From positions 1-35,997 of the forward strand of contig JACAFT010000008.1 in assembly GCA_013378375.1 (NCBI GenBank): a stretch of DNA of 35,997 nt, read 5' to 3'. The position numbers and the translations under genes are program-made. The DNA comes from UBA57 sp013378375 (lineage in GTDB: Archaea; Thermoproteota; Nitrososphaeria; Nitrososphaerales; UBA57). Of the stretch, positions 1-8,067 are shown piece after piece (positions within the stretch are counted from its first letter, which is position 1; every line of letters begins with the position of its first letter). The notes below the pieces were generated by a model. That model was given only the letters and a program-made list of their open reading frames with translations, was not told where the DNA came from and made no database searches.

Positions 1-203
1 CAAAGAAGAAAGCTGCTCCAAAACGTAAAGCTGCTTCAAAGAAGAAAGCTGCTCCAAAACGTAAAGCTGCTTCAAAGAAGAAAGCTGCTCCAAAACGTAA
101 AGCTGCTTCAAAGAAGAAAGCTGCTCCAAAGAAAAAAGCATTGATAACTGATACATACCAAGCTTGGGTACAACAACAAATTTCTTTACTAAATAAGAAA
201 TAG
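1..203 (+). CDS. C-terminal end of a Lys/Ala/Pro-rich repeat protein (partial)
   Basis: The reading frame is open from the window edge (codons phased at base 3) to a TAG at 201-203. It encodes three copies of a 12-residue unit, KKKAAPKRKAAS, and a fourth that diverges after KKKAAPK. A short non-repetitive tail (TDTYQAWVQQQISLLNKK) follows. The composition resembles histone-H1-like or other nucleic-acid-binding basic tails. The globular part that would identify the protein lies outside the window, so no function can be assigned beyond probable DNA or RNA binding. The gene is followed after 15 bases by tpiA on the same strand. Confidence 0.75.
   Translation, partial: KKKAAPKRKAASKKKAAPKRKAASKKKAAPKRKAASKKKAAPKKKALITDTYQAWVQQQISLLNKK
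3..146. repeat. 36-bp tandem repeat within coding sequence
   Basis: Three perfect 36-bp copies lie at 3-38, 39-74 and 75-110. A fourth copy at 111-146 diverges in its second half. The copies are identical even at synonymous positions, which points to recent expansion by slippage or unequal recombination rather than selection on the protein alone. The array may extend upstream beyond the window. Confidence 0.95.
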
Positions 204-218
204 AGATATAATCAGAAA

Positions 219-899
219 TTGATTTTAAAGGAACCAACTATATTCATTAATTTTAAGACATACCCGCAAGCCACTGCACAAAATGCTCTAAAGTTGGCAA
301 AAATAATAGATGACGTATCAAAAGAAGCAGGAATAACTATATTTCTTTCTCCACAATTTATGGATATAAGTCCAATAATATCAAAATACAACATACCCAT
401 ATTTGTTCAACATATTGATTATGTTAAACCAGGAAAGAATACAGGACATGTAACACCCGAATCAGTGAAACAGGCAGGATGTGTAGGAGCATTAATTAAT
501 CATTCTGAAAAACCGTTATCAGATAATGAAATTACAACAACAATAGAAAGATGTAAAGAAACAGAATTAATATCTTGTATATGTGCAAGTAATGCCGAAG
601 AAACAAAAACTATAGCAGCAAAACATCCAGATATGATGATCGTTGAAATCCCAGAATTAATAGGTACTGGAAAAGCAATATCAACGGTACGTCCAGAAGT
701 AATTTCTGACGCAATAAAAGTAATTAGAGATATTGATGATGGTATATTCATAATTTCTGGGTCTGGAATTTCAACTAAAGAAGATGTAACTAAAGCAATA
801 GAATTAGGTATGCAAGGCGTTGGAGCAAGTAGAGCATTTGTTACTTCAGAAGATCCTAAACAAGTTTTAACAGAAATGTCTAAAGCATTACTAAAATAA
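219..899 (+). CDS. tpiA: Triosephosphate isomerase, archaeal short form
   Basis: Interconverts dihydroxyacetone phosphate and glyceraldehyde 3-phosphate in the cytoplasmic glycolytic/gluconeogenic pathway. The 226-residue length is typical of archaeal enzymes, which are shorter than the roughly 250-residue bacterial and eukaryotic ones. Visible motifs are the N-terminal NFKTY strand with the substrate Lys, INHSE with the electrophilic His, VEIPELIGTGKA with the catalytic Glu and mobile loop, and the phosphate-binding GSGIST and GVGASRAF. The start is a TTG at 219, which places the NFK motif at the usual distance from the N-terminus. Convergent with the membrane protein at 912-1352, with 12 bases between stops. 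Together with PEP synthase at 3012-5330 it fits a gluconeogenic autotroph (inference). Confidence 0.95.
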   Translation: MILKEPTIFINFKTYPQATAQNALKLAKIIDDVSKEAGITIFLSPQFMDISPIISKYNIPIFVQHIDYVKPGKNTGHVTPESVKQAGCVGALINHSEKPLSDNEITTTIERCKETELISCICASNAEETKTIAAKHPDMMIVEIPELIGTGKAISTVRPEVISDAIKVIRDIDDGIFIISGSGISTKEDVTKAIELGMQGVGASRAFVTSEDPKQVLTEMSKALLK

Positions 900-911
900 A
901 CTATATTTTAA

Positions 912-1352
912 TTAAAGTCTAACAGGTTCGACTGGAGGAGGTTCTGCAAGGATAACACTTCCTGCGAGAACTAGAGCAACAATTGTAACTATCAATGCAA
1001 TACCGATAAACAACATCTCAGGTCGCGGTTCAGTTTCTTTTATTTCTCCGTATTCATCACGATATGTCATAATTGCACGGAGGTTTACAACGCTTCCAGC
1101 TAATAATGTAATAACACCCACTGTTTGAGTTACTTCAATTCCAGATGAAATCTCTTGAGGGCCGGCGCCAGCGTCAGGACCAGGCACCATCACAGTAGTT
1201 TGACTTAAAGCAACATTGACATTTTGTGCTCCAACGCCAACAACAAGTATTAACACACCAATAATAATTCGAATGAAAAACTTTCGTTCAACTTTTGGGT
1301 ATTGTTTCGATGGACCACGATATTTTTCCATAAGATTATCAGGTTGGCTCAC
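912..1352 (-). CDS. Small membrane protein of unknown function
   Basis: 146 residues from a GTG at 1352 (an internal ATG at 1331 is an alternative start). A basic cytoplasmic N-terminus is followed by a first membrane segment (about residues 27-46, FIRIIIGVLILVVGVGAQ). An extracytoplasmic Pro/Gly/Ala loop (PGPDAGAGP) comes next, then a second segment (about 75-90) that runs into an Arg-containing cytoplasmic loop. A third segment (about 113-135) precedes an acidic, Pro-rich tail. The architecture resembles that of the 31216-ending membrane protein: one segment, a PG-containing loop, then two segments. I do not recognise the family; no catalytic residues are evident. Confidence 0.75.
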   Translation of the reverse strand: MSQPDNLMEKYRGPSKQYPKVERKFFIRIIIGVLILVVGVGAQNVNVALSQTTVMVPGPDAGAGPQEISSGIEVTQTVGVITLLAGSVVNLRAIMTYRDEYGEIKETEPRPEMLFIGIALIVTIVALVLAGSVILAEPPPVEPVRL

Positions 1353-1391
1353 AAGATATTTCTAGAGTAAAGTCCTATTAAAGATATCGAA

Positions 1392-1841
1392 TTATGCTTG
1401 AAATCTAAAATCTTCTTTAACAGTATTTAAGACAATTCTACTATTTGTCCTTTCTACGTGTGTCATAGACAAGAGTTTTTTAGTAAACTCACTCATAGAA
1501 TTTCTAGTTTTAAATTTTGCAATAACAATTACATCATTTTCTCCAGTAACGTCATAAACAGCACATGTAGGAGTTAGCTTAGAGATTTCTTTTTCAACTT
1601 CAGTTAATTTTCCTTTTGAAACTCTAATCTCAGTAATAGCAGTAATATCATATCCAAGTTTTTCATGATTTAGAAGCGCAGTATAACCAACAATAACATT
1701 ATTTAATTCAAGTTTTTTTGTTCTAGCTAAAATAGTTCCAACAGCAAGATTCAAACGTTTAGCCACTTCACGATAAGAAAGTCTGGCGTCATCAAGGTAT
1801 TCATTAAGTATTTTCTTATCTATATCATCTACATTATCCAA
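1392..1841 (-). CDS. Lrp/AsnC-family transcriptional regulator
   Basis: 149 residues from a TTG start at 1841. The N-terminal winged helix-turn-helix covers about residues 5-60: DIDKKILNEYLDDARLSYREVA, then RLNLAVGTILARTKKLE as the recognition part. It is followed by the RAM/ligand-sensing domain (about 65-145), with YDVTGENDVIVIAKF near the ligand-binding turn. This is the standard length and order for archaeal Lrp-type regulators, which act as dimers or octamers and sense amino acids or other small molecules. It is monocistronic and divergent from the beta-propeller gene at 1938. The 96-base shared spacer may hold its own operator, as autoregulation is common in the family. The ligand cannot be read from sequence. 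Confidence 0.93.
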   Translation of the reverse strand: MDNVDDIDKKILNEYLDDARLSYREVAKRLNLAVGTILARTKKLELNNVIVGYTALLNHEKLGYDITAITEIRVSKGKLTEVEKEISKLTPTCAVYDVTGENDVIVIAKFKTRNSMSEFTKKLLSMTHVERTNSRIVLNTVKEDFRFQA

Positions 1842-1937
1842 TTTATTGAATATATAGGTAATTTTCTAATTAAAGATTGTTAATATGAACAAAATGCCTA
1901 TAAAGAAGGAAAGGAATGAAAACTAAGGGAGAATATT

Positions 1938-2996
1938 ATGGCTATTGGAAATCCAGCGTATATGCAGAGTAAGAAAAAATCTAGAAGAAATATGTTTATT
2001 GTTGTAGTGTTATTTGCGGTATTATTAATTACAGTAGGAGTACTAATGCCTCGTCAAGTAAACTATGACCCAAGACCAGGACTAAAACCACAACTACTAG
2101 TAGATTTAGATCCGGCGTCAAATGAAATTACTATAACTGCTGAATCAATTACTTCAGACAAAGAAGGAAACTTGTATATAGGAACAAATCAAGGAGAAAT
2201 TTTACGTATTAATTCTGCTACTGGGCAATCAGTAAAAGTAGGACAAGTTCCAGATCAAGATGGAAATGCGATTAATCTTTTAGGAATTAAATTCGATGAA
2301 GATGGAAACATATTCGTCGCAACAGGAGGACGTGGACAAGTATGGAAATTAGATGCAGACAAAATTAGTTCAAGTTCACCAGGAGACGCAACGGTCTTTG
2401 TAACTGGTATGTCCTTTACAAACGACATAGCATTTGATAGATTCGGAAGAATGTTTGTATCAGACAGTATAGGAGGAGTATTATGGGAAGTCGATATGAA
2501 AACAAGGGAGAAAAGAGAATTTGCAAATCAATTATTATCAAGAAATCAACAATTACCATTTGGTATTAATGGAATGGCAATAGCTGAAGATGGAACGTTA
2601 TACTTTTCAAACACTGGAAATGGAGTTATTCATCAAGTTGAAACTAGAAAAGAAGACGGAAGAATAATATCTGTAACAGTCTGGAGGAGTCATGAAGCTT
2701 TAATCGGTGCAGATGGTCTAGCATTTGATAAAGCAGGAAATCTATGGGTAGCAGTTAATGGAAGAAATGCATTAATAGCAATTATGCCAGACGATAAAGA
2801 TAGACGAATCATTGAGATTACAAAAAATGACAACACAGGACCATTAGAATTTCCATCTAGTGTAGCATTTTCTGGAGAATCTATTTTTATTCTTAATTTC
2901 GATATCGGAGCAGGAGACAATGCTGAGAATGAAGCAGGAATAGGTCCTTCAATTGCCAGAATTCAATTAGGCGTAGAAGGAAAAGAATTACCATAA
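1938..2996 (+). CDS. Membrane-anchored beta-propeller protein (SMP-30/NHL-like)
   Basis: 352 residues from an ATG preceded by a GGGAG ribosome-binding site. A basic N-terminus (KKKSRR) precedes one signal-anchor segment at about residues 18-36. The rest is predicted outside the membrane and shows repeated blades with the pattern 'aeDGtlYfsNTGNG' and 'fDkaGNLWVAVNGRN', typical of SMP-30/gluconolactonase/strictosidine-synthase-like six-bladed propellers. Such proteins may be Ca-dependent lactonases or binding scaffolds. The substrate is unknown, and I would not assign enzymatic activity. The gene stands alone and converges with ppsA. Confidence 0.85.
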   Translation: MAIGNPAYMQSKKKSRRNMFIVVVLFAVLLITVGVLMPRQVNYDPRPGLKPQLLVDLDPASNEITITAESITSDKEGNLYIGTNQGEILRINSATGQSVKVGQVPDQDGNAINLLGIKFDEDGNIFVATGGRGQVWKLDADKISSSSPGDATVFVTGMSFTNDIAFDRFGRMFVSDSIGGVLWEVDMKTREKREFANQLLSRNQQLPFGINGMAIAEDGTLYFSNTGNGVIHQVETRKEDGRIISVTVWRSHEALIGADGLAFDKAGNLWVAVNGRNALIAIMPDDKDRRIIEITKNDNTGPLEFPSSVAFSGESIFILNFDIGAGDNAENEAGIGPSIARIQLGVEGKELP

Positions 2997-3011
2997 TCAC
3001 AAGTTTAAAAA

Positions 3012-5330
3012 TTAAACAGAATCAGAATTAGATTTTCTAAGCCTAAGAAGTTCCTTTCTTTCAGCGCCAGCAACAGAACGACGTGTTCGTATTACAGAAT
3101 CAGGATTTGCACTAATACTATCAATACCTTCTTTGACCAACATTGTAGCAAAATCAGGATAATTGGAAGGAGCTTGTCCACAGATTGAAATAGTAATATC
3201 GTTATCATGTGCAGATTTAATAAGAGATTTTATTGCTTTCAATACCGCAGGATCACGTTCATTAAAATAACCCATATTATAAAGTAATTCAGAATCACGA
3301 TCCACACCCAACATAAGTTGAGTTAAATCATTACTGCCAATAGAAAAACCGTCGCATAATTTTGCAAAATCATCTGCTTGAATAACCAAACTAGGAGTTT
3401 CGGCCATTAACCAAACTTTAAAATCGTCACTTCGTTCCAAGCCTTCTTCTTTCATAATTGCTAATGTTCGAATTACTTCAGGAATTGTCCGTGCAAAAGG
3501 CAACATTACCCAAACATTTGTCATTCCGTTATTTCGAATTTTTTTTATTGCTTGACACTCCAAACGAAATGCAGGTTCATATTCCTTACTAACATATCTA
3601 GAAATTCCTCGCCAACCAATCATTGGATTAGCTTCTTCCATTTCATATTTGTCTCCTCCAATCATATTGCTATATTCATTAGTCTTAAAATCACTAAAAC
3701 GTACAACAACAGGACGAGGAAAAATAGTACCAGCGACTTTAGATACACCATCAACTATAGCTTGAATAAATTTTTCTTCATTATTTTCTGCAATAAGTTG
3801 AAGAGGATGTTTTTTAACCTCGTCAACAATAAGAAGTTCAAGTCGCATTAAACCAATGCCATCAAATGGTAGACCTTTCAATTTTTCAATCTGGTCAGGA
3901 ATACCTAGATTCATATAAATACTAGTTGCAGTAACTGGCCAAGATTCACTTTCTAATGGCAAAGAAACTTGAGATTGATTTGATTGATTATCTTTGACTT
4001 CAGTTATACCTTCATATATGCAACCTGAAGAACCGTCAACTGTGATTTCCTGACCTGATTGGAGAACAGTAGTCACATCCTTAACCCCAACAATACAAGG
4101 AATTCCTAATTCCCGAGAAACAATTGCAGCATGGGCAGTAGCACCACCAGATTGAGTTATAATAGCAGCTGATTTTTTAATAATAGGCATCCAATCAGGT
4201 GTAGTCATCCTAGTAACAAGGATTTGCTTATCAATAAATTTCGATGCTTGAGAAAAATCCAATACAACATTAACTAGTCCAGAACTAACTCCAGATGACG
4301 CACCTATTCCTTTAAGCAAAACTGAAGGACTAGTAGATGTTTGGGAATGTATAGTTTCAGGTCTAGCTTGAACAATGGAAATAGAATTAGAATTTTTTTC
4401 ATATACCCACTCAATGTCCATTGGTTTTTTATAATGTTCTTCGATTTTCTGAGCAAATTCACCTAAAAGTTTTACAAAATGATCATCAATTGATTGTTTA
4501 TCTTGTAAATCTTTAGGTATATCAACTTCGGTCACAGAAGCTCGGTCTGCAATTGAAAATTTTCCTTGGGTTGAACCACGAATGGTCATTAATTTTTTAT
4601 TACTAATGTTTTTTTCTAAAATAGATAAATCATGTTTGTTTAGAATAAAGGAATCAGGTTCTACTTTTCCTTGAACAATTGTTTCACCAACACCCCAAGA
4701 ACTTTCAATATATATTACATCACGGTCTCCAGTAACAGGATTCAGTGTAAACATAACACCAGCAGATTCAGGGTTTAACATTCTCTGTACTGTAACACTT
4801 GCATGAACAAGAAAATGATCAAAGTTTTTTTCGTGGCGATAAGCAATAGCACGAGGAGAAAAAATAGAACTAAGGCATTTTTTAAAAGCAGTTAAAACAT
4901 TTTCGTATCCTTTAATATACAAAAAAGAATCCATTTGCCCGGCAAAACTTGCAGAAGGAAGATCTTCAGCAGTAGCACTACTACGAACAGCAACCTCTAC
5001 GTCATTTCCTAAAGAATTATAAGAAGAGAAAATTTCTGATTTTAGATTTTCAGGTAATGTAATATTTTCAATTAATATTCTAATTTTCTGACTAGTAGAA
5101 GTTAGCGAATCAAAATCATCTACATCAAGTTCAGTTAACAGATCAACAATTTCAGTTTTAATATCAGTATTAAGAATTAATTGTTGATATGCTAGAGTAG
5201 TTATAGCAAAACCGTCGGGAACAGGAATGTTTGCATTTAGTAATTCTCCAAGATTAGCGTTCTTCCCTCCAACAGATGGCCCGTCAGAAGATCTTAAATC
5301 TTTTAAATCAATAGTTAGAGAATCAGGCAT
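3012..5330 (-). CDS. ppsA: Phosphoenolpyruvate synthase
   Basis: Converts pyruvate, ATP and water to PEP, AMP and phosphate, the entry to gluconeogenesis. The 772 residues show the expected domain order. The N-terminal ATP-grasp/PEP-utilising domain has GGKNANLGEL at 21-30, and AVRSSATAEDLPSASFAGQ follows. The central swivelling phosphohistidine domain has GGATAHAAIVSRELG, where His400 is the phosphorylated residue. The C-terminal TIM-barrel has GSNDLTQLMLGVDRDS and an ICGQAP motif containing the catalytic Cys. Length and motifs match PEP synthase rather than PPDK, which is near 870-900 residues. The ATG at 5330 is used. An A/T-rich TATA-like element (taatataaa, about 5356-5364) lies about 30 bases upstream, suggesting a short or absent leader. 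Confidence 0.96.
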   Translation of the reverse strand: MPDSLTIDLKDLRSSDGPSVGGKNANLGELLNANIPVPDGFAITTLAYQQLILNTDIKTEIVDLLTELDVDDFDSLTSTSQKIRILIENITLPENLKSEIFSSYNSLGNDVEVAVRSSATAEDLPSASFAGQMDSFLYIKGYENVLTAFKKCLSSIFSPRAIAYRHEKNFDHFLVHASVTVQRMLNPESAGVMFTLNPVTGDRDVIYIESSWGVGETIVQGKVEPDSFILNKHDLSILEKNISNKKLMTIRGSTQGKFSIADRASVTEVDIPKDLQDKQSIDDHFVKLLGEFAQKIEEHYKKPMDIEWVYEKNSNSISIVQARPETIHSQTSTSPSVLLKGIGASSGVSSGLVNVVLDFSQASKFIDKQILVTRMTTPDWMPIIKKSAAIITQSGGATAHAAIVSRELGIPCIVGVKDVTTVLQSGQEITVDGSSGCIYEGITEVKDNQSNQSQVSLPLESESWPVTATSIYMNLGIPDQIEKLKGLPFDGIGLMRLELLIVDEVKKHPLQLIAENNEEKFIQAIVDGVSKVAGTIFPRPVVVRFSDFKTNEYSNMIGGDKYEMEEANPMIGWRGISRYVSKEYEPAFRLECQAIKKIRNNGMTNVWVMLPFARTIPEVIRTLAIMKEEGLERSDDFKVWLMAETPSLVIQADDFAKLCDGFSIGSNDLTQLMLGVDRDSELLYNMGYFNERDPAVLKAIKSLIKSAHDNDITISICGQAPSNYPDFATMLVKEGIDSISANPDSVIRTRRSVAGAERKELLRLRKSNSDSV

Positions 5331-5421
5331 GTCAGATTGTTTAACAAATAGATTTAATATAAATTCTATATTTATCCGGGAAATAAATTTTCAAATATAA
5401 TTACTTCTCTATTATAAACAC

Positions 5422-5739
5422 TTGATTTATCCAATTTATTTTTTAATTCTTATAAATCCATATCTCATAATTCCATTTGTTTTAATCCCAACAGGATTAC
5501 TATTCTATTATTTTATTGAAAGAAAAAATAAATCAAATATATCAATACTATGGGGTATTTTTACTATAATTTTTGGACTTTTGTTTCTATTATTATTAAG
5601 TCAATTAGAAGTACAAACATTTAGAGAGGATTTAAAAATTTGGAGAGATTTATCTTTAATTATAATTTTAAGTGGTACAATATACTCATTAATTCTAATA
5701 ACAAAAGGAATGTTATCTTGGGAGAAAAATAAAACATGA
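5422..5739 (+). CDS. Small hydrophobic membrane protein, unknown
   Basis: 105 residues from a TTG at 5422. Three membrane segments are visible: about residues 3-28, 42-60 and 78-95. A charged KNKSN loop and a conserved-looking QLEVQTFREDLKIW linker separate them. The last residues overlap the next gene by four bases (ATGA), so the two are translationally coupled. No family is recognised. A TATA-like aaatataatt at about 5393-5402 sits close to the start and suggests a leaderless transcript. The gene could form a small membrane complex with its partner at 5736 (inference from coupling only). Confidence 0.6.
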   Translation: MIYPIYFLILINPYLIIPFVLIPTGLLFYYFIERKNKSNISILWGIFTIIFGLLFLLLLSQLEVQTFREDLKIWRDLSLIIILSGTIYSLILITKGMLSWEKNKT

Positions 5740-6218
5740 TAAAAACAAAAACCATAGTAAATTACTTTTTTAAAATGTCAATATTGAATACGTTAACAGC
5801 AATAATATTTTTATTTCCCATATTAATCCCACAATTAGCTTTTCCAATTTTAATTACTGAATGGCCAGGAATTTACATGATAATTGGATATTTTGCGTTT
5901 GTAATTTCAGCAGTGATTGGATTCGCAATATGGTCATTTATTTATTATTTACTTGAGTCATTGTACAAAATTGAAAATATTAATACCAACATTTCATATG
6001 CACAAATAATATTATCAGAAATTGGTGCATTATTAACATGTATCTTTATGTATTGGGGAGGTTATGTCGGAGCAGCGGCAGCGTATTCAGGAATGTCAGA
6101 ATTTGTAGTAGGAACAATAATGGAATTCGCAACAATACCAAGTGGACTCGGTATAGGGTTAATATTATTTGGAAATTCATTCGGCATAATAAACATAATA
6201 ATTTCATTAAGAAAATAG
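5736..6218 (+). CDS. Multi-pass membrane protein, unknown, coupled to 5422-5739
   Basis: 160 residues from an ATG inside an ATGA overlap with the upstream gene. Four hydrophobic segments are visible (about 13-37, 44-70, 85-112, 125-157). Glycine- and alanine-rich helix-packing stretches occur (YWGGYVGAAAAYSG, SGLGIGLILFG). An acidic/aromatic re-entry lies between segments 2 and 3 (YYLLESLYKIENINTN). No metal-binding or catalytic motif is seen and I do not recognise the family. It is followed by a noncoding block that separates it from the convergent gene at 6346. Confidence 0.65.
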   Translation: MIKTKTIVNYFFKMSILNTLTAIIFLFPILIPQLAFPILITEWPGIYMIIGYFAFVISAVIGFAIWSFIYYLLESLYKIENINTNISYAQIILSEIGALLTCIFMYWGGYVGAAAAYSGMSEFVVGTIMEFATIPSGLGIGLILFGNSFGIINIIISLRK

Positions 6219-6222
6219 TGGT

Positions 6223-6318
6223 CAGTTTCGTCGCAGTGTCTTCATAATTCAAACTAAAAGGGGATATTAAATCCCGGAGCTTCATCTGAATTCAGTCTGG
6301 GGCGACTAATACTTCATC
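6223..6318. other. GC-richer structured intergenic block, possible small RNA
   Basis: The 127 bases between two convergent genes contain a stretch clearly richer in G and C than its surroundings. A perfect 5-bp hairpin is present (GGGAT at 6261-6265, ATCCC at 6271-6275). GTCGC at 6230-6234 can pair with GCGAC at 6302-6306. Read on the minus strand it has two GATGA-like elements separated by CTGA, reminiscent of C/D-box guide RNA order, but both C-like boxes lack the expected second U and the final D box is poor. A structured RNA or a bidirectional terminator are both possible. Confidence 0.3.
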
Positions 6319-6345
6319 CCAAGTTATAATACGATATAGAATAAT

Positions 6346-6573
6346 TTAATTGTTCTGATTTTTTAGTGATTTAAGTGTACCAGAGATTTTAAGAACCTTG
6401 ATTTTTTGTTTTGTTAATTGAAGTTTTACTTGATTAAGATTAGCAAGTCGGACTTTTATAATAATATTAGAAGTAAAATTATTTCTAATTATTCTAATAT
6501 CAGAGATATCAAGAGATTTAATTATTTTATAATCAGTGACATCAGTAAGAAGATATCGCGTTTTGACTTTCAT
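6346..6573 (-). CDS. Small hypothetical protein coupled to the COG1325-type gene
   Basis: 75 residues, starting with an ATG that overlaps the stop of the upstream RNA-binding protein gene by four bases, so translation is probably coupled. The sequence is Ile/Lys/Asn-rich with an alternating strand-helix pattern (DVTDYKIIKSLDISDIRIIRNN, then a strand, then a Leu/Gln/Lys helix LANLNQVKLQLTKQK). It has no Cys or His and no recognisable catalytic residues. It might be a small RNA-binding partner of its neighbour, but that rests only on gene arrangement. Size and position next to kae1 made me consider KEOPS subunit Pcc1, but a much better Pcc1 candidate lies at 9773-10024. Confidence 0.6.
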   Translation of the reverse strand: MKVKTRYLLTDVTDYKIIKSLDISDIRIIRNNFTSNIIIKVRLANLNQVKLQLTKQKIKVLKISGTLKSLKNQNN

Positions 6574-7043
6574 AAAGAATCCTCCAACATATCTACATAG
6601 AATTTATGTGCATTACTTTGACTTAATTTCATACTAGGTTTCATTTTAATCCGTATTGAATCGTCATAAGACAAAACAAGTTTTTTGTTAGGTATTTCTT
6701 GTTTATTAACACGTAGAAAGAAAGTAAAACGACTGTCCAGATAGCTTTCAATATTTTGTATAATATCTTCTTTATCAACAACAGCAAGTAGAGATAAAAT
6801 CTTATCAATAACGTCCTGAACTCTGTTGCGGACAAGATAGACTTGTACGAATTTGATCATATTACCATGATGTCCTTCAGTTTTTTTAATTTTGTAATCA
6901 CTATCGACCAATCCCAATATAGCATTCAAATTTAACGTTAAAATATCAATATTTTCAGTTTCGTGAATGACAAAAGCAATTTCCAAGGTTCGAAATGTAA
7001 GTTTATTGTGGATTTTTCGCAATATAATTAGAAATATATTCAT
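6570..7043 (-). CDS. RNA-binding protein of the COG1325/PF01877 family
   Basis: 157 residues. The core matches the archaeal family once called DUF54 or predicted exosome subunit. It has an N-terminal strand leading into IHETENIDIL, then the diagnostic TEGHHGNMI segment, and a C-terminal helical/strand region with RFTFFLRVNKQEI. Family members bind RNA and are often encoded near RNase P or exosome genes. The ATG at 7043 gives a hydrophobic first ten residues unusual for the family. A TTG at 7022 would remove them and is a reasonable alternative. The gene is divergent from kae1 with only 25 bases between start codons. Confidence 0.8.
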   Translation of the reverse strand: MNIFLIILRKIHNKLTFRTLEIAFVIHETENIDILTLNLNAILGLVDSDYKIKKTEGHHGNMIKFVQVYLVRNRVQDVIDKILSLLAVVDKEDIIQNIESYLDSRFTFFLRVNKQEIPNKKLVLSYDDSIRIKMKPSMKLSQSNAHKFYVDMLEDSL

Positions 7044-7068
7044 GATTGCTAGTCTTAAATCTTAACTG

Positions 7069-8067
7069 ATGACAAAACAACAAATTGGAATAGGTATAGA
7101 GTCAACTGCTCATACTTTTGGAGTATCAATTATAGATTCTAATGGGAACATTATGTCAGATGTAAAGGATGTATACAAAGCTCCGAAAGGGTCAGGAATA
7201 CATCCGCGTGAAGCATCTAGACACCATTCTGCTATAGCAAATGAAGTCATACACAGTGCTCTAAATGATGCAAAAATCAAATATTCAGATATAGACTTTG
7301 TTGCATATTCGGCCGGACCAGGGATAGGACCATGTCTTAGAGTAGGAGCAACCGCAGCTCGTGCATTATCATTAAAATTAAATAAACCATTAATTCCAGT
7401 CAATCATGCAATCGGGCATATTGAATTAGGTTGTTTATTAACTGGAGCAAATGATCCAGTAAATCTTTTAGTATCAGGTGGGCATACAATGATAAACGCT
7501 TTCAATTCAGGAAAATGGAGAGCATTTGGTGAAACATTAGATCTTACAATAGGCCAATTAGTTGATCAAATTGGAAGATATGCAGGTTATAGTTCACCTG
7601 CAGGACCAGTAATTGAAGGATTAGCAAAAAAATCGAATAACTATCTAAGTTTACCATATTCAGTAAAGGGAAACGATGTTTCTTTCTCTGGAATATTATC
7701 AGCTGCAAAAAGGATGATTGATAGTGGGGAAAGTATAGAGGATGTAAGTTTTTCTATTCAAGAAACTGCTTATTCAATGTTAGCGGAAGTAACAGAAAGA
7801 GCTTTGTCTTTCTTAGAGAAAGACGAGGTAATCATAACAGGAGGAGTAGCAGCAAGTACACGTCTAAAAGAAATATTTGAGATAATGTGTAAGGAAAGAG
7901 GAGCAAAATTATCTGTAATTCCAAGAAATTACTCTGGAGATTGTGGAGCTCAAATTGCTTGGACAGGATTATTGGCATTAAATAGTGGAATTAAAGTTTC
8001 AGTTCATGAAAGTTGGGTTAAACAATCATGGAGATTAGATAGGGTAGAGGCTAAATGGCGAAAATAA
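7069..8067 (+). CDS. kae1: KEOPS subunit Kae1, tRNA N6-threonylcarbamoyltransferase
   Basis: Catalytic subunit of KEOPS, which transfers threonylcarbamoyl to A37 of ANN-decoding tRNAs (t6A). The 332 residues begin GIGIESTAHTFGVSI, the first nucleotide-binding loop of the ASKHA fold. The metal-binding pair His113 and His117 (VNHAIGHIE) is present. LLVSGGHT, then SPAGPVIEGLAKK and a C-terminal ITGGVAAS...GDCGAQIAWTG complete the family signature. The gene starts a co-directional run with bud32, overlapping it by 13 bases. In some archaea kae1 and bud32 are fused, so this overlap is a pre-fusion-like arrangement. Leader sequence is minimal. Confidence 0.97.
   Translation: MTKQQIGIGIESTAHTFGVSIIDSNGNIMSDVKDVYKAPKGSGIHPREASRHHSAIANEVIHSALNDAKIKYSDIDFVAYSAGPGIGPCLRVGATAARALSLKLNKPLIPVNHAIGHIELGCLLTGANDPVNLLVSGGHTMINAFNSGKWRAFGETLDLTIGQLVDQIGRYAGYSSPAGPVIEGLAKKSNNYLSLPYSVKGNDVSFSGILSAAKRMIDSGESIEDVSFSIQETAYSMLAEVTERALSFLEKDEVIITGGVAASTRLKEIFEIMCKERGAKLSVIPRNYSGDCGAQIAWTGLLALNSGIKVSVHESWVKQSWRLDRVEAKWRK

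Noticed and set aside
1..146. CRISPR array
   Set aside because: The 36-bp repeats are contiguous without spacers and encode an in-frame Lys/Ala-rich peptide.
6038..6285. Overlapping frames on both strands at the end of the 5736 gene
   Set aside because: They are Arg/Asn- or Leu-rich translations in alternative frames of a clear membrane-protein gene, with no family match.
6346..6573. Pcc1-like KEOPS subunit
   Set aside because: Position beside kae1 and size fit, but the strand/helix order and the C-terminal helix do not. The gene at 9773-10024 is a far better match.
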